From contig NZ_BHYK01000008.1 of the NCBI RefSeq assembly GCF_003865095.1, positions 1-64,000 of the forward strand: a DNA stretch of 64,000 nt, given 5' to 3'. Shown one piece after another: positions 26,218-35,896 of the stretch. Position 1 is the stretch's first letter; each line of letters starts with the position of its first letter. Made by a program: the position numbers and the translations under genes. The stretch comes from Clostridium tagluense. Lineage in GTDB: Bacteria; Bacillota; Clostridia; Clostridiales; Clostridiaceae. Under the pieces are notes generated by a model. It was given only the letters and a program-made list of their open reading frames with translations, was not told where the DNA came from and made no database searches.

Positions 26218-27366
26218 ATGCTTCAGATGTTTAAAATTAATAAAAAGTTATTTAGACAATTAGATTTTGGCATAATAATTATTTGCATAATTATTGTGTT
26301 ATTTGGTTCGTTAAATATTTTAAGTGCAACTCAATATCTTTATAAAGGAAATAATATGGCTAGTACCGCTTTGAATTTTCATTTTCTTAAGATGCATTTA
26401 GGATGGCTTGTGGTAGGGCTATTTGTAATGTATTTAATAATTCTTATAGATTACAAAGTTATCCAAAGTTATGCAAATATAATATATTGGTGCGGCATAT
26501 TTCTACTTATACTTAATGCACTAATGCCAGTAAAGGTTAATGGAGCAGAGTCCTGGCTAAAACTTGGACCGTTACCACAATTTCAGCCCTCGGAATTTGT
26601 AAAGATTGCATTAATAATTATGATTGCTAAACAATTAGATGAAATGGAAGGCAATATAAATAATATTAAAAACTTTCTTAAACTTTCGGCTTATGCTATT
26701 ATCCCAGTGATCTTTCTATTAAAGCAGCCTGATATGGGAATGACTATGTTTTTTTTCTTTATCCTTCTAGGAATGTTTTTTATGGCGGGGTTAAATTCTA
26801 AGGTTATTATTGGTGGCTTACTAGGAGTGTCTGGAACTATAGCATTAGTTTGGAATTCAGGGTTAATTAGACCTTATCAAAAGAATAGATTGATATCTTT
26901 TTTATATCCAGATAAAGATCCCACAGGTACTGGTCTTCAACTGACCATGTCTCAAATTGGAATAGGTAAGGGTGGCATTTTTGGTACTGGATTTTTAAAA
27001 GGCTCCTGGGCGGCAGTGGGAAGCACTCCTGAATCCAGCACAGATTGCATTTTTTCAGTGGTGGGAGAAGAGTGGGGGCTCTTTGGTGCAATTTTTCTTC
27101 TAGCTTTGTATGGATTATTAATTTATAAGCTAATTAAAATTGCTAAAGAGTCTAAGGATGTATTTGGTACAATGTTAACTGCAGGTATTATATCTATGTT
27201 CTTGTTTTCTATTTTGCAGAATATAGGTATGAATATAGGTATTATGCCTATTACAGGACTTACTCTTCCTTTTATGAGTTATGGAGGAAGTTCAATAATT
27301 ACAACTTTCATATGTGTTGGTATTGTTTTAAACGTAGGCATGAGGAAAAAGAAAATCAACTTTTAG
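26218..27366 (+). CDS. rodA: RodA/FtsW-family peptidoglycan glycosyltransferase
   Basis: A 382-residue polytopic SEDS protein with about ten helices that polymerises lipid II with a partner class B PBP. Signatures are NGAESWLKLGPLPQFQPSEF (about 113-132), the QPDMG motif (about 175), GTGLQLTMSQIGIGKGGIFG and TDCIFSVVGEEWG, and the C-terminal MPITGLTLPFMSYGGSS. The start at 26218 is chosen because AAGGAGG lies five bases upstream; an earlier in-frame ATG has no SD. It is the last gene of the VanW cluster. Whether it acts in elongation or sporulation cannot be told. Confidence 0.9.
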   Translation: MLQMFKINKKLFRQLDFGIIIICIIIVLFGSLNILSATQYLYKGNNMASTALNFHFLKMHLGWLVVGLFVMYLIILIDYKVIQSYANIIYWCGIFLLILNALMPVKVNGAESWLKLGPLPQFQPSEFVKIALIIMIAKQLDEMEGNINNIKNFLKLSAYAIIPVIFLLKQPDMGMTMFFFFILLGMFFMAGLNSKVIIGGLLGVSGTIALVWNSGLIRPYQKNRLISFLYPDKDPTGTGLQLTMSQIGIGKGGIFGTGFLKGSWAAVGSTPESSTDCIFSVVGEEWGLFGAIFLLALYGLLIYKLIKIAKESKDVFGTMLTAGIISMFLFSILQNIGMNIGIMPITGLTLPFMSYGGSSIITTFICVGIVLNVGMRKKKINF

Positions 27367-27400
27367 GTGCGGAATTATGGGGATTTGCCAATATAAGAAA

Positions 27401-27440
27401 GGGCTGTTGGAGAATCTCCAATAGCCCAATTATAACCAAT
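27401..27440. terminator. hairpin between convergent rodA and chemosensory operons
   Basis: GGGCTGTTGGA and TCCAATAGCCC form an 11-bp stem at 27401-27427. The minus-strand copy is followed by TTTCTTAT, so it most likely ends the chemosensory transcript; on the plus strand no T-run follows. Confidence 0.55.
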
Positions 27441-27501
27441 GATACTCTAAAGAAATTCTCATAAGTTGAAATAAGCTTATTATTCCGTATACCTATTTTA
27501 C

Positions 27502-27897
27502 TTATGCTATTATCCCTAGATTTTTCATAACAAGAATAAATTTATCTATTTCAATTGGTTTCCAAGCGTAGGCTTCACAACCAGAATCGTAGGCCTTTAG
27601 TACTGTTTTTTTATCATTTAGTGCTGTGGTCATAATTATTTTTACTCTTTTTTCTGTTTCGATACCTTTTTGTTTTTCAATGTCTCTAATGGATTTGAGT
27701 ACCTTCATTCCATCAAGTCTTGGCATCATAATGTCAAGGCAAATTAAATCATAGCTATTTCCGTCTTTTATTGAATTTAAGTAGGCATCAAGAGCCTCTA
27801 TACCATCTACGACAACGTCACATTCTCCATATTTAGAAAGAAACTTGCTCATAAATAATCTGCTTGTAAAGTCATCTTCTGCTATTAATATTCTCAT
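27502..27897 (-). CDS. CheY-like single-domain response regulator
   Basis: A 131-residue stand-alone receiver: acidic pocket EDD (7-9), phospho-acceptor Asp55 in CLDIMMPRLDG, conserved Thr in IIMTTALND and Lys in AWKPIE. There is no output domain, so it works by protein contact. It is the last gene of the chemosensory operon, 16 bases after the Cys-rich PAS kinase, and is that kinase's probable partner. Confidence 0.88.
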   Translation of the reverse strand: MRILIAEDDFTSRLFMSKFLSKYGECDVVVDGIEALDAYLNSIKDGNSYDLICLDIMMPRLDGMKVLKSIRDIEKQKGIETEKRVKIIMTTALNDKKTVLKAYDSGCEAYAWKPIEIDKFILVMKNLGIIA

Positions 27898-27913
27898 TTA
27901 TAACACCTCTTTG

Positions 27914-29086
27914 TTAAAATTTAACTTTCGGGATATTAATATAAAAACAAGTACCGTAAGATTTGCTTGAAGTAAATCCAACAGACCCATTTAAGTATTT
28001 CTCACCTAAAAGCTTCATACTATAGGTGCCCAGGCCCCTATCTTTTCCTTTTGTAGAAAAAGCCCTCTTAAAAATGCTGTTTTGCACGTCTGCTCTAATA
28101 TAGCTAGAATTCCTTATCCAATATTGTACAAATTCATTTGGAGCCATACTACAACCCATAGTAACAATTCCATTATCCATTGTAGCTTCAAGTGCATTTT
28201 TAAGCATATTTCCTACTACCCTTTTTAATAAGGTAATGTCATTTTTTAAATCTATACTTATAGAGTCTTCAGCTATTTTTATTGTCTTATTTAGAGAATC
28301 ACTATAACCCTTATAAAGCTTTTTTAATGTGCGTAATACCTCTTTAGAGTTAAATTCTTCTAGTTCTATAAAAAGCTCATTATTTTCAGCAGCTAGGATT
28401 TGCTTTTGAGATTGTATTTCATCTATAAGCCCTTCAAACAAGCCCTCAACTTGTGCGACTTCATTTTCATATATGGGAGGAACTTCAGTTTTTAATAAAT
28501 TAAGTATCCCTTTTAAAGCGCCTGCGGTATTTATTAGATCATGAAAAAATATTTTTTCCATAGATCTTTTTTTTACAGAATCTGTGGCATCAATAAAGGA
28601 AGCCAAATAGAAAATCTCCTTATTTATTTCTATAGGTACAACCTTTGCGAATGAATTAACTGGTACATCAAACCCGTCTTTTTTTCTAATTATTGAAACT
28701 TCATCTTCTACTTCCTGATTTAAAGCAATTGATTTCAAAACTATATTACGTCCACTACAATTTTGACAAGCAGATGAAGTTCCACAGCCATCCTCATTTT
28801 TAAAAAAATTGATACAACCTAAGCTTTCACCTAATCTTTTCCCTAAAATATCTGATATATCTTTAATATTTAGTAATTTTAAATAAGTCTTGTTTGCATA
28901 TACAATCTGTCTATAAGAATTCAATATGATTATGAAAATATTCATAGAGTCTAAAGCTTTAAGGTAAGGATCATTAGCATTAAAATTTTGTGACTGCTTT
29001 TTTACTACTTCCATATCCAATCTTTCAGCGGTAGTATAAAAATTTTTAAAATCTGGTATATTCATTATACTCATCCTTTTTGTCAT
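27914..29086 (-). CDS. PAS histidine kinase with Cys-rich sensor
   Basis: A 390-residue soluble kinase with no membrane segment. A PAS domain (about 44-170) carries four cysteines, Cys91, Cys101, Cys107 and Cys110, in the spacing CGTSSACQNC; PAS domains with this cluster are thought to bind metal or sense redox state. The phospho-acceptor region is FFHDLINTAGALKG with His182, followed by HATPase_c (about 265-388, NALEAT, GLGTYSMKLLG). It lies between cheB and a CheY-like gene, one base after the cheB stop. This suggests a cytosolic redox or metal input feeding the chemosensory pathway. Confidence 0.85.
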   Translation of the reverse strand: MTKRMSIMNIPDFKNFYTTAERLDMEVVKKQSQNFNANDPYLKALDSMNIFIIILNSYRQIVYANKTYLKLLNIKDISDILGKRLGESLGCINFFKNEDGCGTSSACQNCSGRNIVLKSIALNQEVEDEVSIIRKKDGFDVPVNSFAKVVPIEINKEIFYLASFIDATDSVKKRSMEKIFFHDLINTAGALKGILNLLKTEVPPIYENEVAQVEGLFEGLIDEIQSQKQILAAENNELFIELEEFNSKEVLRTLKKLYKGYSDSLNKTIKIAEDSISIDLKNDITLLKRVVGNMLKNALEATMDNGIVTMGCSMAPNEFVQYWIRNSSYIRADVQNSIFKRAFSTKGKDRGLGTYSMKLLGEKYLNGSVGFTSSKSYGTCFYINIPKVKF

Positions 29087-29087
29087 A

Positions 29088-30125
29088 TTATTTTTTATCT
29101 TCTAATATAGAATAAACTAACTTAGGAATGTTTTTCAAGGATGCTTGTTTAGTTACACCGCCAATATCATAGGCCACTTTAGGCATACCGTAAACCACGC
29201 TAGATTGTTCATCTTGTCCAATGGTATATGCACCTTTTTGCTTCATTTTCATAAGACCTTTTGCTCCATCATAGCCCATTCCGGTTAAAATAATTCCAAT
29301 GCTTGTACTTCCTGCTATATCTGCTACTGAATTAAATAGTACATCCACTGAAGGACAATGTCCATTTACTTTATCGCCAGTAAAACATTCTACATAACAA
29401 TTATTGCCACGCCTATTTAATTCCATATGTTTATCTCCTGGGGCAATAAGAATTCTTCCTGGATGGACTATATCCCCCGTTTCAGCTTCTTTCACTTCCA
29501 TAGGGCAAAGCTTATTTAACCTATCAGCATACATTTTTGTAAATACAGCGGGCATATGTTGGGTTATTATGATACCGGGCATATCCTTTGGAAAGTCTTT
29601 AACCACTTCAAGGATAGCTTGCGTTCCCCCTGTAGATGCACCAATAGCAATTATAGTATTACTACTTCTGGAGTTAATTCTATTTATATGCCTCTCATTT
29701 GAAATTTCCTTTTTAATATGGAAAGTCTTAGCCATAGATGCAATTTTTACTTTTATAATTAATTCATTTATAAAATTTTCCTTGTTAGTTCCTGTTACTG
29801 AGTTCATTTTTGTAACAAAATCTATAGCTCCAGCATTTAAAGCGTCGAAAACATTATCACTTATTGCACTTACCACAACCACCGGTATAGGATATTGAGG
29901 TATCAGTCTTTTTAAAAATTCAATACCATTCATCTTCGGCATTTCTACGTCTAAAGTCATAACATCCGGCTCAAACTCTATTATTTTATCTCTTGCTTCA
30001 AAGGCATCTCTAGCAGTCCCAATTACCTCTATGCCACGATCGGCTGAAAGCCCCCTTGCGATTGTTTCTCTAAAAAGTAAAGAATCATCAACAACTAACA
30101 CTCTTACCTTTTTCATCATATTCAT
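29088..30125 (-). CDS. cheB: chemotaxis protein-glutamate methylesterase CheB
   Basis: A 345-residue protein that removes methyl groups from receptor glutamates. The receiver domain has DD (13-14) and phospho-acceptor Asp59; the methylesterase domain (about 155-343) has the triad Ser164 in IGASTGGT, His190 in TQHMP and Asp286 in TGMGYDGA. Of the ATGs at the start, the first (30125) or third codon could be used; AGAGG lies just upstream. It follows cheR by six bases. The intact regulatory and catalytic halves show a working adaptation system. Confidence 0.94.
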   Translation of the reverse strand: MNMMKKVRVLVVDDSLLFRETIARGLSADRGIEVIGTARDAFEARDKIIEFEPDVMTLDVEMPKMNGIEFLKRLIPQYPIPVVVVSAISDNVFDALNAGAIDFVTKMNSVTGTNKENFINELIIKVKIASMAKTFHIKKEISNERHINRINSRSSNTIIAIGASTGGTQAILEVVKDFPKDMPGIIITQHMPAVFTKMYADRLNKLCPMEVKEAETGDIVHPGRILIAPGDKHMELNRRGNNCYVECFTGDKVNGHCPSVDVLFNSVADIAGSTSIGIILTGMGYDGAKGLMKMKQKGAYTIGQDEQSSVVYGMPKVAYDIGGVTKQASLKNIPKLVYSILEDKK

Positions 30126-30131
30126 GTACCT

Positions 30132-30944
30132 CTATCCTTTCCTGTAAACGGCAGGCATAATGTATTTATAATTAGTCTCATTCTTATTTACTGACTCAGA
30201 ATGACCTATAAAAAGATATCCGCCAGGTTCAGTCATTTCATAAAATTTATTAATTAACTCCATCTTTGTTTTTGGCTCAAAATATATCATCACATTTCTG
30301 CAAAATATAACATGAAATTTTTTTTTGAAAGGAAAGTTTTCAGTCATTAAATTAAAATTCCTATATATTATTTCATTTCTTATTTCATCACAAATTTTAT
30401 AATTTTTATCTACTATTGTGTTAAAATACCTTAGTGACCAATATTTTGGTATCGTATTCACGGCGTCTTCAGAATAAATTCCATTTTCAGCTATTTCTAA
30501 TACTTTTTGCGATATGTCTGTTGCCAGTATCTTTGTATTCCACATAAACTTCTGATCTCCAAAGTAATCTGCAATTATCATAGCTAGGGTATAGGGTTCC
30601 TCTCCGCTAGAACAGCCTGCACTCCAAATCCTTAAATCTTTATTTTTAGAGCTTGCTTCTAGGTATGGTAGCACTTCATCTCTAAAGTATTCAAAGTGAT
30701 CCGCCTCTCTCATAAAAAAAGTATGATTAGTAGTAAGTTTATTTATAAGGGTAGTAATTTCATTCCCAGAACAATCTTTAAAAACAAATTTTAGGTAGTC
30801 AGAAAAACTACTGAAGCCCTTTTCTGTAATCATATTACTAAGGCGACCCTCAATAAGTAGCTTTTTTTCTGTAAGGTTTATTCCATAGTTAGTTTTCATA
30901 TAGGCCGTAAGTTCTCTAAATTCGCTGTTTTTTAAATTTATCAT
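30132..30944 (-). CDS. cheR: chemotaxis protein methyltransferase CheR
   Basis: A 270-residue SAM-dependent methyltransferase for receptor glutamates. The N-terminal helical domain (about 8-75) precedes the Rossmann-like catalytic domain with NHTFFMREADHFEYF, RIWSAGCSSGEEPYTLAMI (the SAM loop), ATDIS, and FHVIFCRNVMIYF. The length matches standard CheR without TPR extension. AAAGGTG precedes the ATG. It follows the receptor gene, separated by a hairpin. Confidence 0.94.
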   Translation of the reverse strand: MINLKNSEFRELTAYMKTNYGINLTEKKLLIEGRLSNMITEKGFSSFSDYLKFVFKDCSGNEITTLINKLTTNHTFFMREADHFEYFRDEVLPYLEASSKNKDLRIWSAGCSSGEEPYTLAMIIADYFGDQKFMWNTKILATDISQKVLEIAENGIYSEDAVNTIPKYWSLRYFNTIVDKNYKICDEIRNEIIYRNFNLMTENFPFKKKFHVIFCRNVMIYFEPKTKMELINKFYEMTEPGGYLFIGHSESVNKNETNYKYIMPAVYRKG

Positions 30945-30966
30945 ATCTTCACCTTTATTTTTTATT

Positions 30967-31004
30967 AGACCATGTCACTTTACTTTAATAAAGTGACATG
31001 GTCT
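30967..31004 (-). other. intra-operon hairpin between mcp and cheR
   Basis: AGACCATGTCACTTTA and its exact reverse complement form a 16-bp stem with a six-base loop in the 74-base gap. On the coding strand it is followed by AATAAAAAAT rather than a T-run, so it is more likely an mRNA stability or processing element, or a partial terminator lowering cheRB relative to mcp. Confidence 0.7.
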
Positions 31005-31018
31005 TAATAGAACTTTTA

Positions 31019-33247
31019 TTAATATTTTCCAAAATCCATATTACTTAGGGATATTTTTGGTTTGCTTTTAGTTGCAGCTGCCTCAGTATGAGCTGGAAAT
31101 TTCTTATTTAATTGGCTTATATTTTGCGGGCCTCCTAAAGATACTTCCATGTAAGAGGAAGTGGAACCTCCTTTTAGGTTAAACTTTCCTACCATACTCT
31201 TAAGCATTGATGCTTGACTTGAGAGCTCTTCACTAGCGGCCGCACTTTGCTCTGCAGTTGCGGAATTAGTTTGTACCACATCTGAAACTTGCTCTATGCC
31301 CTTATTTATTTGATATATTGCAGTTGCTTGTTCATTTGAAGCTGCTGCTATCTCTCCAACTAAAGTTGCTGCTTTTGATATACCAACAACTATTTGATCA
31401 AGGGACTCTGCAGTATTATTAGCGATTTTTGTTCCAATCTCAACTTTCTTTATAGATCCTTCCACTAAATCCGTAGTTTCTTTTGCTGCTTTGGCACTTC
31501 TTGCTGCAAGATTTCTTACTTCCTCAGCTACTACTGCAAATCCTTTACCATGTTGTCCTGCCCTTGCGGCTTCAACAGCAGCGTTTAAAGCTAACATATT
31601 AGTTTGGAAAGCTATATCATCAATAACCTTAATTATTTTTGAAATACTTGAGGATGACTCGTTAATTTCCTCCATGGATTTAAGCATCTCTTTCATATGA
31701 GAATTTCCAAGGGCAGCTCCTTCTTTAGCATTAAGTGCAAGTTCATTTGCTTGACTAGCATTAACCGCATTTTGCTTGGTCTGAGCTGCCACTTCTGTAA
31801 TGGAAGCAGTTAATTCTTCTATGGAGCTTGCTTGCTCTGTAGTACCCTGAGACAGTGCCTGACTTCCATCTGAAACTTGATTTGAACCTGCAGAAACCTG
31901 ATCTGCAGCATTATTTATTTCTGTAAATACTTCGTTAAAAGATTGAATTATAAGGTTTAAAGAATCCTTAATCCGAGCGAAGTCACCTTTATATTCATTA
32001 TTAATTGATAGCTCAAGATTTGAGTTAGACATTTCATCTAAAACCTCTGAAATTTCTGTTACATAAGAAGATAATGAGTCTATAGTTTCATTTAATGCAT
32101 TTTTAATATCCGCATGATCTCCCTTATAATCTCCTTTCATACTTACCTTTAAGTTCCCATTTGCCATTTCTGTAAGTACTGAGGATGCTTCCTTAATAGG
32201 TTCAATTACAGCATCTAAGATATTGTTTACACCTTCAATTATATTCTTATACCCTCCGTTAAACTTCTGTGCATCCCCACGTGTGGATAATTTACCTTCT
32301 ATTGCTGAGGTTGTTAACATATTTGTTTCTTTTTCAAGATTATTCACAGCTTCAACAACCAGAATCATACTCATTGCTAGTACATCTTTATCAGATTTAG
32401 CTTTTATTACTACACTAAAATCGCCCTTAGAAATTCTTTCTGCACTGGCTGCGTTTTCACGTATATTCTCTACCATTTTCTTAAAGGCTATCATTAAGGT
32501 TCCAATTTCATCCTTACTATTTGTTTTTATATCTACATCAATATCACCTATGGCTAGCTTATCCGCTGCTTGTGCTAGGAGTTTAATAGGATTACTTATA
32601 ATATTGCTTAGGAAAATTCCTAGGGCTATTGCTATAAGTACTCCAACCACAAGGATGATAATCATGGTGTTAATTGCTTTTGTAGCACTGCTTGAATTAT
32701 TCTCTGATTTCATTTTAGCATCTGCTGATTTCATTGTAATTAATGAATCTATGGATTCTTGTAGGGCTTTTGATGCTTTTCCCGAAGTTCCAGTGGCACT
32801 CATTAAAGCAATAGCTTCAACATTCTTATTAACTTTTGCTAGACTTAACACACTATCCAATTGAGCCTCAAAGTTATCTTTCTTCTCAGTGTAATCTTTA
32901 AATGCAGTTTTCATTTCACTTGAAATTGTAGTCTTATCAAATTCCGCTGAAAATTTTTGAATAGCTACTTTTTTTGTAATTATAGAATCTTCAATTAACT
33001 TCATTTTTTCAGCATTTTTCTCAATAATTATATCTCGTACATCTACACGTATCATTTGAAAGTTTTTGTTGATATCTGCCAATTGAGTTGTTGGCACTAA
33101 CTGATTTTCATAAAGCTGTGTATCAGATTTATCAATGCTTTTTAAACTTACAATACCTACAACACCGATAGCTGCAGCGATAATAGCAACCATTATAAAA
33201 CCTGATAGAAGTTTTGCTGAAATTTTCATATTCATATACCATTTCAT
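31019..33247 (-). CDS. methyl-accepting chemotaxis protein
   Basis: A 742-residue receptor. TM1 (about 12-32), a four-helix-bundle-type extracellular domain (about 33-190), TM2 (about 193-215), HAMP (about 216-268), then two further HAMP-like or linker repeats (EKETNMLTTSAIEGKLSTRG, and two similar NNxLDAV/NETIDSL segments) before the methyl-accepting signalling tip with DDIAFQTNMLALNAAVEAAR. Gln/Glu-rich adaptation sites flank the tip (SSIEELTASITEVAAQT, EQSAAASEELSSQAS). No CheR pentapeptide tether is at the end. GGGGGA precedes the ATG. The poly-HAMP style resembles receptors of non-motility chemosensory clusters. Confidence 0.93.
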   Translation of the reverse strand: MKWYMNMKISAKLLSGFIMVAIIAAAIGVVGIVSLKSIDKSDTQLYENQLVPTTQLADINKNFQMIRVDVRDIIIEKNAEKMKLIEDSIITKKVAIQKFSAEFDKTTISSEMKTAFKDYTEKKDNFEAQLDSVLSLAKVNKNVEAIALMSATGTSGKASKALQESIDSLITMKSADAKMKSENNSSSATKAINTMIIILVVGVLIAIALGIFLSNIISNPIKLLAQAADKLAIGDIDVDIKTNSKDEIGTLMIAFKKMVENIRENAASAERISKGDFSVVIKAKSDKDVLAMSMILVVEAVNNLEKETNMLTTSAIEGKLSTRGDAQKFNGGYKNIIEGVNNILDAVIEPIKEASSVLTEMANGNLKVSMKGDYKGDHADIKNALNETIDSLSSYVTEISEVLDEMSNSNLELSINNEYKGDFARIKDSLNLIIQSFNEVFTEINNAADQVSAGSNQVSDGSQALSQGTTEQASSIEELTASITEVAAQTKQNAVNASQANELALNAKEGAALGNSHMKEMLKSMEEINESSSSISKIIKVIDDIAFQTNMLALNAAVEAARAGQHGKGFAVVAEEVRNLAARSAKAAKETTDLVEGSIKKVEIGTKIANNTAESLDQIVVGISKAATLVGEIAAASNEQATAIYQINKGIEQVSDVVQTNSATAEQSAAASEELSSQASMLKSMVGKFNLKGGSTSSYMEVSLGGPQNISQLNKKFPAHTEAAATKSKPKISLSNMDFGKY

Positions 33248-33282
33248 AAACTTATCCCCCTAATATTAATTTATTTTGACTT

Positions 33283-33795
33283 TTAATAATTAGTAGTTTC
33301 TATTGTATTCAAGCTATCTAGTTCATCATCATTATCATTAAGCAATTTATTACAATCTAGTAGCAACTTAACTTCATTTCCTACTTTCCCTATTCCTCTA
33401 ACATATCGATTATGAAAACCTGTTTTTATATCCGGTGGCGGAACAATATTACTATCTTCTATACTAATTACTTCAGCTACATTATCCACAATAAGTCCAA
33501 CTGAAATTTCCTTTATGTCAATTACCACTATGCAAGTCCTATCATTGTAATGCTTTGCATCTTTTTTAAATCTAAGCCTTACATCAATTACCGGAATAAT
33601 CTTTCCTCGAAGATTTATTATTCCTTTTACATAATTAGGCAATTCAGGAACTTCAGTTATGTCCTGTATGCCAATTATTTCTGTGACAAACTTAATTTCA
33701 ATACCATAAGACTCCCGTCCAACAGAAAATGTGAGAAATTTACCCTTTTGGGTATCTTCTGCAGTTTCTACAACTTCATCTAAAACCTGTGTCAT
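33283..33795 (-). CDS. cheW: chemotaxis adaptor CheW
   Basis: A 170-residue adaptor linking the receptor to CheA. The CheW double beta-barrel spans about 17-155, with FLTFSVGRESYGIEI, the VPELPNYVKGIINLRGKIIP loop and LIVDNVAEVI. It lies between cheA and mcp. The short acidic C-tail (DDELDSLNTIE) is outside the domain. AAAGGTGG precedes the ATG. Confidence 0.94.
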   Translation of the reverse strand: MTQVLDEVVETAEDTQKGKFLTFSVGRESYGIEIKFVTEIIGIQDITEVPELPNYVKGIINLRGKIIPVIDVRLRFKKDAKHYNDRTCIVVIDIKEISVGLIVDNVAEVISIEDSNIVPPPDIKTGFHNRYVRGIGKVGNEVKLLLDCNKLLNDNDDELDSLNTIETTNY

Positions 33796-33818
33796 TTTTT
33801 TACCACCTTTCTTTAGTT

Positions 33819-35873
33819 TTACCTGTCTAAGATTCCACTTATATCTATAATAAGACTTATGTTACCATCTCCGAGTATTGTACATCCAGCGATACCCTTA
33901 GCTTTTTTAATATAAGGTGGTAAAGCTTTTACTACAACCTGCTGCTCACCAATTAAGGAATCTACAAACAAACATGCAGCTTTTGTATTATCCTCCACCA
34001 ATACCAGTATCCCTTCATTTGAAGAGGTTACCGACTTGTTTATATTAAATATTCGATGAAGTCTGTAAATTGGATAGGCTTCCCCTCGTATCATTATCAT
34101 TTCATTACCTTCGCTATCAGCAATTACTTCATTTTGTTTTGGCTTAAAAGACTCACGAATAGCTGTAATAGGTATTGTATATTTAGATTTTCCAACAGCT
34201 ACCTCTAATCCATCAATTATAGCTAAGGTTAGAGGAATCTTGATTGATATCGTACTTCCTTTTCCTTTTAAACTTTCAATAGAAATGCTTCCACCAATGC
34301 TATCGATATTTTTTTTCACTACATCCATTCCAACGCCACGACCAGAATACTCTGTAACACTTTCATTTGTAGAAAATCCCGGTAATAAAATATTTGAAAA
34401 AATTTCTTTATCTGTTAACTCATCCTCAGACTTAGTAACTAGCCCTTGAGATTTAGCTTTGTCGTATATACTTTTTTTGTCTAGTCCACGTCCGTCATCC
34501 CTAACAATTATAAATACATCACCACCAGCATTTTTTGCCTCTAAAGTTATTTTTCCAATTTCTGGCTTGCCAGAAGCTAGCCTTTCCTCTTTTTCTTCTA
34601 GTCCATGATCTAAGGAATTTCTCACAAGATGCATAAGTGGATCAGAAATATGATCAATAATATTTTTATCTACCTCTGTGTCTTCTCCAATAATTTCAAG
34701 CTCAACTTCTTTATTTAGTTTTTTACTCATATCTCTCACAATTCTATTCATCTTGTGAAAAGTCAAGGATACTGGTACCATCCTTATGGACATAACAACA
34801 TCCTGTAATTCATTAGTAAGTTTTCTTAATTGTCTTGCAGCTTTATTAAAATTATCTAAGGAAAGACCCTCTAAATCCGGATTTTTTGTGACCATTGCTT
34901 CTGTAATTACGATTTCCCCCACTAAATCTAAAAGCATCTCCAGTTTTGAAATATTTACGCTTATAATGCTTTGTCCTTTTCCACTTATAGTTAAAGGTGC
35001 TAAATCTTCTTTATTAGTCTCAATGATTTCAAGGTTATCTATTGGTTGTTCAAGAATAATTTCTTTTTTTTTCTTTAGTGCTTTAAGCTCTGGTGGATAA
35101 TCTTCCACTTGTAGAAGCTCTAATTGTCTTAAAAAAATAATTTCATTTAATTGTTCTTCAATTTTTTCCTTTTCCACAGAGGTAGAAAAACCTATTAAAA
35201 ACCCGTTCTTTCTAATTTCCTCCACGCTGTCATTACTTTCTATAATATCTTTAGGGAGGTGATACATTTCATGAGTTATATCTTTAAGATTGTGAACTAC
35301 AGTATAAGCGCGTACATTTTCCATCTCACAACCATCTTCATAAAAAATTCTTGCAACATACTTCTGTTTAAATTCTTTACCTTCGCTTTGGTAAGAGCTA
35401 ATATAGTATTTAGTATCCTCTTTTTGTCCTGCAAAATTACTTTTGATAATTTCTCCATTAGCCTCTTTCATATTTAGAAGAAGTCTTGAACTTTTTAATA
35501 CCAAGCTTTCACTAGAACCATCCGCATCACAGTGGTTTTGGATTTTCAAAACTTCACCCTTGATAAAGTCTATGCCACAAAGTACCAAATCAAATAAGTT
35601 TTCAAAGTCAATAGTTACATCTTTGCTCTCACGAATAAAGTAAAACAAATCTTCCAGTGAATGAGCTAAAATGGCTATATTGTTAAATATCATCATAGCT
35701 GATGAGCTTTTTATGGTGTGCATTATTCTAAAGATTTCGTTTATTGCGTCCTTGCCAATTTTTTTGCTCTTTTCACAATCTATACTAATTTCTTCAAGTT
35801 GCTCCATTAGTTGTGTAGCTTCAAAAATATATACTTCTAGCATTGGTTCTTTGCTCATTCCACCCTCTGACAT
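33819..35873 (-). CDS. cheA: chemotaxis histidine kinase CheA
   Basis: A 684-residue kinase with the full domain set: Hpt/P1 with phospho-His52 in RIMHTIKSSSAM, a divergent P2-like region (about 160-270), P3 dimerisation (about 300-370), HATPase_c/P4 with HLVRNSLDHGLE, IIVRDDGRGLD and GRGVGMDVVKKN, and a C-terminal CheW-like P5 (about 545-684). GGGGGA precedes the ATG. It follows cheY in the operon. All residues needed for phosphotransfer look intact. Confidence 0.95.
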   Translation of the reverse strand: MSEGGMSKEPMLEVYIFEATQLMEQLEEISIDCEKSKKIGKDAINEIFRIMHTIKSSSAMMIFNNIAILAHSLEDLFYFIRESKDVTIDFENLFDLVLCGIDFIKGEVLKIQNHCDADGSSESLVLKSSRLLLNMKEANGEIIKSNFAGQKEDTKYYISSYQSEGKEFKQKYVARIFYEDGCEMENVRAYTVVHNLKDITHEMYHLPKDIIESNDSVEEIRKNGFLIGFSTSVEKEKIEEQLNEIIFLRQLELLQVEDYPPELKALKKKKEIILEQPIDNLEIIETNKEDLAPLTISGKGQSIISVNISKLEMLLDLVGEIVITEAMVTKNPDLEGLSLDNFNKAARQLRKLTNELQDVVMSIRMVPVSLTFHKMNRIVRDMSKKLNKEVELEIIGEDTEVDKNIIDHISDPLMHLVRNSLDHGLEEKEERLASGKPEIGKITLEAKNAGGDVFIIVRDDGRGLDKKSIYDKAKSQGLVTKSEDELTDKEIFSNILLPGFSTNESVTEYSGRGVGMDVVKKNIDSIGGSISIESLKGKGSTISIKIPLTLAIIDGLEVAVGKSKYTIPITAIRESFKPKQNEVIADSEGNEMIMIRGEAYPIYRLHRIFNINKSVTSSNEGILVLVEDNTKAACLFVDSLIGEQQVVVKALPPYIKKAKGIAGCTILGDGNISLIIDISGILDR

Positions 35874-35896
35874 AATAGTCCCCCATTCTTAAAAAA

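Noticed and set aside
32223-32864. 213-residue plus-strand frame inside the chemoreceptor gene
   Set aside because: Long antisense frames are common opposite low-GC receptor genes; composition is hydrophobic noise and there is no ribosome binding site.
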